A DNA stretch of 10,620 bases from the NCBI GenBank assembly GCA_021813265.1, contig JAKALF010000021.1:1-10620 (forward strand). The letters are read 5' to 3'. Source of the stretch: a bacterium. GTDB lineage: Bacteria > Patescibacteriota > Minisyncoccia > UBA6257 > GWB1-50-10. Shown in pieces: positions 6,160 through 10,620 of the stretch (within the stretch, counting starts at the first letter, position 1; each line of letters opens with the position of its first letter). Both the position numbers and the translations under genes were made by a program. The notes under the pieces were generated by a model. The model worked only from the letters and a program-made list of their open reading frames with translations. It made no database searches and had not been told where the DNA came from.

Positions 6160-6186
6160 ATGTCTTTAAAACCAATATAGCCCTCT

Positions 6187-6621
6187 ATGAAATATATGGC
6201 CAAAAAAAAGAATATGACCCAGGTATGGCTTGAAACGTCAGTCGTACCCGTAACAACTCTTGAACTCTCAAAAGACAACGAGAGTTCTTCCTCATTTTTC
6301 AAAGAACGCAAGGAGGGGGACGTTATTACTATTTCCGGAATAAGCAAAGGAAAAGGATTTCAAGGAGTTGTAAAACGCCATGGATTTGGGGGAGGGCCCA
6401 AGTCGCATGGTCAAAAGGATAGATTGAGAGCTCCAGGTTCTTTGGGACCAACCGCTCCCCAACGCGTCATTAAAGGAAGAAAAATGGCGGGACACACGGG
6501 AAACAGGCGCGTGACGTTGAAAAATGTAAGGGTTGCCAAACTTGATGAAGCAAATAACCTTGTTATGGTAAAAGGAGCCGTTCCCGGCATGAAAGGGTCG
6601 CGAGTTGAAATAAGGATATAA
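6187..6621 (+). CDS. rplC: 50S ribosomal protein L3 (uL3), internally shortened
   Basis: uL3 binds 23S rRNA early in 50S assembly and sends a long extension toward the peptidyl-transferase centre. The core extension is well kept: SKGKGFQGVVKRHGFGGG (53-70), the HG then APGSLG region, KGRKMAGHTGNRRVT (97-110) and the end VKGAVPGMKG. The protein is only 144 residues, against 209 in E. coli. SKGKGF starts at residue 53 here and 113 in E. coli, so about 60 residues are missing between PVTTLEL and VITISG, in the surface beta-barrel domain; a short serine- and charge-rich stretch replaces them. I chose the first ATG because MKYMAKKKNMTQVW aligns with the family start MKFILGKKxGMTQVF; the ATG at 6196 is an alternative. 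No Shine-Dalgarno is seen. It ends 3 nt before rplD. Confidence 0.95.
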   Translation: MKYMAKKKNMTQVWLETSVVPVTTLELSKDNESSSSFFKERKEGDVITISGISKGKGFQGVVKRHGFGGGPKSHGQKDRLRAPGSLGPTAPQRVIKGRKMAGHTGNRRVTLKNVRVAKLDEANNLVMVKGAVPGMKGSRVEIRI

Positions 6622-6624
6622 CCT

Positions 6625-7251
6625 ATGACTACAGACCTCTATAATAAAGAATATGAGAAAGTTGGAACCGTTGACCTTCCGGAGTATGTTTTTGGAATGA
6701 AATGGATCCCGAAACTTGTTCATCAAGTTATCCTCGCGCAGCAGGCAAATCGCAGGGCTCCCGTCGCTCACTCGAAAGACAGACACGACGTCCGTGGCGG
6801 AGGAAAAAAACCTTATGCTCAGAAACATACGGGGAGGTCTCGTCAGGGATCAATCAGGTCGCCTCTTTGGTCAGGAGGGGGAGCGACCTTCGGTCCGAGA
6901 AACGAAAGAGATTTTTCTCAAAAGGTTAATAAAAAAATGAAACGTCAAGCGTTATACTCGCTTCTCTCCGAAAAACAACGAAAGGGAGACATATTTGTTA
7001 TCGACTCTCTTGAATTAAAGGAAGCGAAAACGAGGGAAATAATCCCCGTAATCTCGGCATTTTTAAAAAAGAAAGGAAGTCTCGTAATCATTCCATCTCA
7101 ACAAAACACGACTGTTTCGCGCGCCGCGAGAAACATCCCCAAGACCTTGGTTTTGAAAATAACGGGACTCAATCCGTATGACTGCGCGGCGCATCAATAT
7201 ATTATGTTTGAAAAAGAAGCCATTGAAGAATTTGAAAAATCAAAGAAATAG
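6625..7251 (+). CDS. rplD: 50S ribosomal protein L4 (uL4)
   Basis: uL4 is an early assembly protein whose long loop lines the nascent-peptide exit tunnel with uL22. The 208-residue length is normal. The tunnel loop is recognisable at about residues 44-90: NRRAPVAHSKDRHDVRGGGK, then KPYAQKHTGRSRQGS and WSGGGATFGPRNERD. The globular domain ends with the usual GLNPYDCAAHQYIMFEKEA. This is one of the few genes here with a good Shine-Dalgarno: AAGGA at 6612-6616, within the end of rplC and 8 nt from the ATG. In E. coli L4 represses the S10 operon at its leader by transcription attenuation and translation block. Whether the hairpin-bearing leader before rplC serves that purpose here is speculation. 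Confidence 0.97.
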   Translation: MTTDLYNKEYEKVGTVDLPEYVFGMKWIPKLVHQVILAQQANRRAPVAHSKDRHDVRGGGKKPYAQKHTGRSRQGSIRSPLWSGGGATFGPRNERDFSQKVNKKMKRQALYSLLSEKQRKGDIFVIDSLELKEAKTREIIPVISAFLKKKGSLVIIPSQQNTTVSRAARNIPKTLVLKITGLNPYDCAAHQYIMFEKEAIEEFEKSKK

Positions 7252-7254
7252 CGT

Positions 7255-7605
7255 ATGAATATATTAAAGCGCGTGCAAAAGAAAAAGAAAGAAGAGAAAA
7301 CTAACGTGGTTTCTCAACAACAAACTTCATTCGGAGAATACGGAGTTTTGAAACGTCCCCATCTTAGTGAAAAGGCGTATGATATTCAAAAAAACGGGCA
7401 ATATGTTTTTTGGGTTAAGTCTTCCGCGACCAAATCAATGATCAAGCATGACGTTCAAAAACGATATAACGTAAGGGTTAATTCGGTGCGTACCGTTGTC
7501 CTTAAGAGTAAGGCAAGATTCTTTCGAGGAAACGTCTCGCAAAAGAATTCTATGAAAAAAGCAGTCGTGACTCTTGGAAAAGGAGAAAAAATTGAAATAG
7601 TATAA
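7255..7605 (+). CDS. rplW: 50S ribosomal protein L23 (uL23)
   Basis: uL23 lies beside the tunnel exit and is the docking site for trigger factor and SRP. The 116 residues contain the family start of the fold VLKRPHLSEKAYDI (31-44), where E39 corresponds to the E. coli trigger-factor contact Glu18, followed by ATKSMIKHDVQKRYNVRV (about 58-75), the basic loop KSKARFFRGN and the final strand KKAVVTLGKGEKIEIV. About 28 extra residues precede the fold, beginning with the lysine-rich MNILKRVQKKKKEEK; such an extension is not in E. coli L23 (100 aa). No Shine-Dalgarno is seen. It is 3 nt after rplD and 4 nt before rplB. Confidence 0.95.
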   Translation: MNILKRVQKKKKEEKTNVVSQQQTSFGEYGVLKRPHLSEKAYDIQKNGQYVFWVKSSATKSMIKHDVQKRYNVRVNSVRTVVLKSKARFFRGNVSQKNSMKKAVVTLGKGEKIEIV

Positions 7606-7609
7606 TAAT

Positions 7610-8443
7610 ATGGCTCTCAAACAATACAAACCGACAAGTCCGTCACGAAGGCACTATAGCGTTGCCGATTATAGTCTCATCACAACTCGCGTTCCGCACA
7701 AGCCGCTTACAAGAAAATTGAAAACTCACGCGGGGAGGAATAATCAAGGAAGGATTACGACGCGTCATCAAGGAGGGGGAAATAAAATTACATATCGTGA
7801 CGTTGATTTTAAGCAGAATAAAATAAACATTCCCGGAAAGGTAGAAACTCTTGAATACGATCCCTATAGAACGGCGTTTATCGCTCTTCTTCTATATCGC
7901 GATGGGGAACGACGATACATTCTTGCTCCGCACGGTCTTGAGGTTGGAAACGAAATTATCGTTTCGGAAGAAGCTCCTTTTAAACCGGGGAACAGAACGC
8001 TTTTAAAGAGAATTCCTGTTGGAACGTTTGTTCATAATATTGAAATAATTCCTGGAGCGGGGGGAAAAATTGCCCGCTCAGCCGGAGTTTCAGTTCAAGT
8101 CCTCGCGAATGAGGATGGGTATACTCATCTTAAAATGCCTTCAGGAGAAATTCGCAAAGTGTTGTGGAACGCGTATGCGTCCATAGGGCAGGTTTCCAAT
8201 CCCGAACACAATCTTGTTGTTATAGGGAAAGCGGGCCGTTCGAGGTGGCTTGGCGTTCGTCCAACCGTTCGTGGGAAAGCCATGAATCCGAGAGATCATC
8301 CCTACGGAGGAGGAGAGGGAAACACGCAGCGCGGAACAAGACGTCCTAAAACCAAGTGGGGGAAAATTACGGGTGGAAGAAAGACAAGAAACCCCAAGAA
8401 ATGGTCAAATAATCTTATCGTACAAAGGAGAGGCAAGAAATAA
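7610..8443 (+). CDS. rplB: 50S ribosomal protein L2 (uL2)
   Basis: uL2 is needed for subunit association, tRNA binding and peptidyl transfer. The 277-residue product is full length and starts with the typical KQYKPTSPSRRHYSV. The rRNA-binding fold includes GRNNQGRITTRHQGGGNK (about 42-59) and the C-terminal region has MNPRDHPYGGGEG (225-237) and WGKITGGRKTRNPKKWS. The histidine H230, equivalent to the functionally important E. coli His229 of the mature protein, is kept, while the second histidine of the usual bacterial DHPHGGGEG is tyrosine (Y232). No Shine-Dalgarno is apparent. A 51-nt gap with a candidate promoter separates it from rpsS, the largest gap within this part of the cluster. Confidence 0.97.
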   Translation: MALKQYKPTSPSRRHYSVADYSLITTRVPHKPLTRKLKTHAGRNNQGRITTRHQGGGNKITYRDVDFKQNKINIPGKVETLEYDPYRTAFIALLLYRDGERRYILAPHGLEVGNEIIVSEEAPFKPGNRTLLKRIPVGTFVHNIEIIPGAGGKIARSAGVSVQVLANEDGYTHLKMPSGEIRKVLWNAYASIGQVSNPEHNLVVIGKAGRSRWLGVRPTVRGKAMNPRDHPYGGGEGNTQRGTRRPKTKWGKITGGRKTRNPKKWSNNLIVQRRGKK

Positions 8444-8444
8444 T

Positions 8445-8474
8445 TTGCTATTACCTTGTAACATACGATATACT
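8445..8474 (+). promoter_or_regulatory. Candidate internal promoter before rpsS
   Basis: TTGCTA (8445-8450, 4 of 6) and TATACT (8469-8474, 5 of 6) are 18 nt apart, the same -10 hexamer and spacing as the promoter before rpsL. They sit in the only sizeable gap (51 nt) between rplB and rpsS. The predicted start near 8481 leaves a leader of only about 14 nt. The weak -35 keeps confidence low. Confidence 0.35.
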
Positions 8475-8494
8475 ACTAACCGCCTTTATATATT

Positions 8495-8803
8495 ATGAGC
8501 AGATCAGCAAAAAAGGGGCCTTGGGTGAATCCAAGATTGCTTCAAAAAATAGCCAAGATGAGTCCCGGAGATAGAACGCCTATAAAAACATGGTATCGGG
8601 ATTCCGAAATTTCTCCAGAAATGGTTGGCTTTGTTTTTGCCGTCCATAACGGAAAAGATTTCATTGAAATAAGCGTAAACGAGGATATGGTGGGGCACCG
8701 TCTTGGAGAATTTGCTTCCACGAGAAAATTTATACGCCATGGAGGAAAAATGCAGAAAGAACTTGAAAAGGGAGCCCCACAAGTCCAGGCGCCTAAAAAA
8801 TAA
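8495..8803 (+). CDS. rpsS: 30S ribosomal protein S19 (uS19)
   Basis: uS19 sits in the 30S head, forms a pair with uS13 and contacts A-site tRNA. The 102-residue protein begins MSRSAKKGPWVNPRLLQKI, the normal family start, and contains IKTWYRDSEISPEMVGF (about 30-46), the basic GHRLGEFASTRKFIRHGGK (about 67-85) and a short K/Q/P tail. Length is within the usual range (about 92-100 in most bacteria). The ATG is preceded by an AT run (TTTATATATT) with no Shine-Dalgarno. It may be led by its own promoter, and rplV starts 6 nt after it. Confidence 0.97.
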   Translation: MSRSAKKGPWVNPRLLQKIAKMSPGDRTPIKTWYRDSEISPEMVGFVFAVHNGKDFIEISVNEDMVGHRLGEFASTRKFIRHGGKMQKELEKGAPQVQAPKK

Positions 8804-8809
8804 CGACGT

Positions 8810-9319
8810 ATGGAAAAAATTATTAAAGCCCAAGCTAAATATGTTCATATCGCCCCTCGAAAAGTCAGGTTACTTGCCGAGGCTATACGACGTATGTCGG
8901 TAAACGAAGCGGAGGCGTTACTCCTCTCTCTTCCTCAGCGGTCACGCGATGTGCTTATAAAACTTTTACGGAGCGCGATCGCGAACGCTCGAAACGCGTT
9001 AAAAATCGATTCCTCGCGTTTATTAGTGAAAGAAATACGCGTTGACGGAGGTCCCAAACTTAAACGATGGATGCCTCGCGCGCGCGGAGGCGTTGGAAAA
9101 ATTGAAAAGAAAACAAGTCATATCACCCTTATTCTCGGAATCTCCGAAGGTTCAGAAGAAAGATTTTTAATACAGAAGAAAAAGAAGAAGGAAAAAGAAA
9201 CGAAGAAAAAATCTGAGAAAGAAGCGACTATGGAATCCGAAGAGAAAAAATCATCCGGAGAGAAACATGCCGCGAAAAAGGGAGTCGCTCCGAAGATGTT
9301 TAGCAGAAAAGCAATTTAA
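8810..9319 (+). CDS. rplV: 50S ribosomal protein L22 (uL22) with long charged C-terminal tail
   Basis: uL22 binds all domains of 23S rRNA, and its beta-hairpin lines the exit tunnel constriction. Residues 1-122 are a standard uL22: HIAPRKVRLLAEAIRR (13-28), the SAIANARNAL helix (55-64) and the hairpin VDGGPKLKRWMPRARGG (78-94), closing with SHITLILGISE. Typical bacterial proteins are 110-120 residues; this one has 169. The extra 47 residues begin with a run of lysines, continue as a K/E/S-rich segment predicted to be disordered or helical, and finish with the basic KKGVAPKMFSRKAI. The reading frame stays open to a stop 5 nt before rpsC, so the tail is not an overlap artefact. The protein body lies near the tunnel exit, so the tail probably extends over the outer surface of the subunit. 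Confidence 0.96.
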   Translation: MEKIIKAQAKYVHIAPRKVRLLAEAIRRMSVNEAEALLLSLPQRSRDVLIKLLRSAIANARNALKIDSSRLLVKEIRVDGGPKLKRWMPRARGGVGKIEKKTSHITLILGISEGSEERFLIQKKKKKEKETKKKSEKEATMESEEKKSSGEKHAAKKGVAPKMFSRKAI

Positions 9320-9324
9320 TTCAT

Positions 9325-9990
9325 ATGGCGCAAAAAATCAGTCCATTTTCATATAGATTGGGAATCACAAAACCATGGAGAAGCAGATGGTTCTTTAAGA
9401 AATCTCAAAACTATTATCTTGAGGAGGATGAGGAAATAAGGAAATATGTCGCAAAAAAGATTCTTACCGCCGGTATCGCGGATATCGCTATTGAAAGAAC
9501 GGGTGATAATATACGCGTTATTATCCAAGCCTCAAAACCAGGTCTCATCATTGGACGAGGAGGAAAAGGCATAGAAGAGTTAAAGTCCAGTCTTTTAATG
9601 GTTATCGCCCGTACCCGAAGGAAAAATAATATCAAGAAGACGTTTTCTTTAAACCTCACCATTGAAGAATTGAAACGAACGGAAGTTTCCGCGGCGGTTA
9701 TTGCCCAGCACATTGCTTTTGAAATTGAACGCAGACAGCCCTATCGAAGAGTTATCAAACATCAGCTTAGTCTTATCATGCAGAACAGAGAGGTAAAGGG
9801 GGCAAAGATAAAAGTGTCCGGGCGTTTAAATGGAGCTGAAATCTCGCGTCATGATTTTCTTTCGGAGGGTAAGATGCCCCTTCAGACGCTTCGAGCTGAT
9901 ATTGATTATGGAACCGCGACGTCATTTAACACGTATGGAACGGTCGGGATAAAAGTATGGATATATAAGGGGGAAGTATTTGAAAAATAA
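9325..9990 (+). CDS. rpsC: 30S ribosomal protein S3 (uS3)
   Basis: uS3 forms part of the mRNA entry channel on the 30S head and contributes to the ribosomal helicase activity. The 221 residues start MAQKISPFSYRLGI, a variant of the common MGQKVxPxxxRLGI. The type II KH domain is visible with GRGG at 77-80 in GLIIGRGGKGIEEL, and the C-terminal domain has VKGAKIKVSGRLNGAEISR (about 152-170) and the final beta strands ending WIYKGEVFEK. Length is normal (about 210-240). There is no Shine-Dalgarno; the start codon lies in TTCATATGG, 5 nt after the rplV stop, and rplP begins 2 nt downstream, so translation is likely coupled. Confidence 0.97.
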   Translation: MAQKISPFSYRLGITKPWRSRWFFKKSQNYYLEEDEEIRKYVAKKILTAGIADIAIERTGDNIRVIIQASKPGLIIGRGGKGIEELKSSLLMVIARTRRKNNIKKTFSLNLTIEELKRTEVSAAVIAQHIAFEIERRQPYRRVIKHQLSLIMQNREVKGAKIKVSGRLNGAEISRHDFLSEGKMPLQTLRADIDYGTATSFNTYGTVGIKVWIYKGEVFEK

Positions 9991-9992
9991 CC

Positions 9993-10403
9993 ATGTTACA
10001 ACCTAAGAAACAAAAGCATAGGAAGATTCAGAAAGGCCGATCGCGAAAGAGGCTTGTTGAAACGCGCGGAACAGCGGTACATTTCGGAGATTTCGGCCTT
10101 CAGTCAAAAGAATCCGCTTGGGTTACCGCGCGTCAGATAGAGGCGGTTAGAAAAACGATCGCTCATTCTCTAAAACGCGAAGGACGCGTTTGGATCCGTA
10201 TTTTTCCTGATAAACCGGTTACCAAACTTCCTCCCGAAGTGACCCTTGGAGGAGGAAAGGGAGAGGTAGATCATTATGTATTTCCCGTTAAACCAGGGAG
10301 AGTTTTGTTTGAAATAGGGGGCGTTTCGGAGACCGAAGCTCGAGAGGCATTACGCAAAGCGGGTCATAAGCTACCAGTGAAAACAAAGGTTATCGGCAAA
10401 TAA
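9993..10403 (+). CDS. rplP: 50S ribosomal protein L16 (uL16)
   Basis: uL16 is a late-assembling 50S protein that helps position A-site tRNA near the peptidyl-transferase centre. The 136-residue protein has the classic MLQPKKQKHRKIQKGR start, FGDFGLQ (31-37), the TARQIEAVRK helix (46-54), WIRIFPDKPVTK (67-78) and the KPGRVLFEIGGV end region. The loop that in E. coli reads VRMGKGKG here reads VTLGGGKG (83-90): the arginine that is hydroxylated in E. coli (Arg81) is T84, and one loop lysine is glycine. About three extra residues follow the N-terminal KGR segment. It begins 2 nt after rpsC with no Shine-Dalgarno, and is followed after 11 nt by rpmC. Confidence 0.97.
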   Translation: MLQPKKQKHRKIQKGRSRKRLVETRGTAVHFGDFGLQSKESAWVTARQIEAVRKTIAHSLKREGRVWIRIFPDKPVTKLPPEVTLGGGKGEVDHYVFPVKPGRVLFEIGGVSETEAREALRKAGHKLPVKTKVIGK

Positions 10404-10414
10404 CAGATTGACAT

Positions 10415-10609
10415 ATGGATAAAAAAGAATTACAGACGTATAGAAGCAAAACACAAACGGAGCGCGAAAAAGAAATATATGACGCGCGTGTTCGTTTGAA
10501 CAGTCTTCGTTTTGATTTGGCTTCCGGGAAAGTGAAGAATATAAAAGAGATTCGTGACCTTAAACGAAAGGTCGCTCGTTTGTTTACGATACAGAACGAA
10601 AAGAAATAA
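10415..10609 (+). CDS. rpmC: 50S ribosomal protein L29 (uL29)
   Basis: uL29 is a small two-helix protein near the tunnel exit beside uL23. The 64-residue product (family range about 60-75) shows the helical hairpin pattern, including the family core LNSLRFDLASGKVKN (about 28-42) and the second helix IKEIRDLKRKVARLFTI. Its N-terminal helix is more charged than in E. coli. Position between rplP and the expected rpsQ supports the assignment, as in almost all bacterial S10-spc clusters. No Shine-Dalgarno; the ATG is in GACATATGG, 11 nt after the rplP stop. Confidence 0.93.
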   Translation: MDKKELQTYRSKTQTEREKEIYDARVRLNSLRFDLASGKVKNIKEIRDLKRKVARLFTIQNEKK

Positions 10610-10610
10610 T

Positions 10611-10620
10611 ATGAGAACAT
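10611..10620 (+). CDS. rpsQ: Start of the next gene, probably 30S ribosomal protein S17 (cut by the window end)
   Basis: An ATG one base after the rpmC stop opens a frame of which only M-R-T is visible. Conserved gene order places rpsQ directly after rpmC, and uS17 proteins often begin with a short basic stretch such as MKRT or MRT. The identity rests on position alone. Confidence 0.55.

Noticed and set aside
8294..8317. Tyrosine in place of the second histidine of the uL2 DHPHGGGEG motif
   Set aside because: The important first histidine (H230) is kept and archaeal and eukaryotic proteins have phenylalanine at this place, so it is a tolerated variant.

Overview
The window is almost entirely a ribosomal-protein and elongation-factor superlocus in the classic bacterial str-S10 order, read on the + strand: rpsL, rpsG, fusA, [AT-rich insertion], tuf, rpsJ, [two hairpins], rplC, rplD, rplW, rplB, rpsS, rplV, rpsC, rplP, rpmC, and the first bases of rpsQ at the right edge. 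Compact spacing (often 2-6 nt between genes), lysine-rich proteins, few Shine-Dalgarno motifs and lineage-specific changes in several core proteins suggest a reduced-genome bacterium of the Candidate Phyla Radiation (Patescibacteria), perhaps near Parcubacteria. This placement is inferred from the look of the sequences, not from a tree. The standard code (UGA = stop) fits, because all the conserved proteins read through without an in-frame TGA.

Layout. 1-492: the 3' part of a TrpF-like (beta/alpha)8-barrel gene, closed by a strong intrinsic terminator (505-533). 596-625: a good sigma70-type promoter starting the str unit. 655-3707: uS12, uS7 and EF-G. 3708-4495: a 788-bp break between fusA and tuf, which are usually adjacent. 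It is clearly AT-rich and holds a reading frame without a start codon (3709-3885), an unrecognised 135-codon gene (3889-4296), and a pair of GC-rich palindromes flanked by two TTGAC sites (4341-4404) that resemble ends of IS200/IS605-type elements. The right-hand TTGACA may also be the -35 box for tuf. 4496-6030: EF-Tu and uS10, 2 nt apart. 6031-6186: a leader or spacer with two intrinsic-terminator-type hairpins and a candidate promoter between and overlapping them, so rpsJ appears to belong to the tuf unit and rplC to start a new one. 6187-10620: uL3, uL4, uL23, uL2, (candidate internal promoter) uS19, uL22, uS3, uL16, uL29 and the uS17 start.

How the genes work together. Everything from rpsL on serves translation: small-subunit decoding and head proteins (uS12, uS7, uS10, uS19, uS3), the two GTPases that deliver aminoacyl-tRNA and translocate, and large-subunit proteins around the peptidyl-transferase centre and exit tunnel (uL3, uL4, uL2, uL16, uL22, uL23, uL29). 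The points most worth attention are the insertion inside the str operon, the hairpin-rich leader that splits the S10 operon after rpsJ, a uL3 about 60 residues short through an internal deletion, and a 47-residue charged tail on uL22. I found no clear sign of a new defence or enzymatic system; the insertion is the only accessory DNA here.
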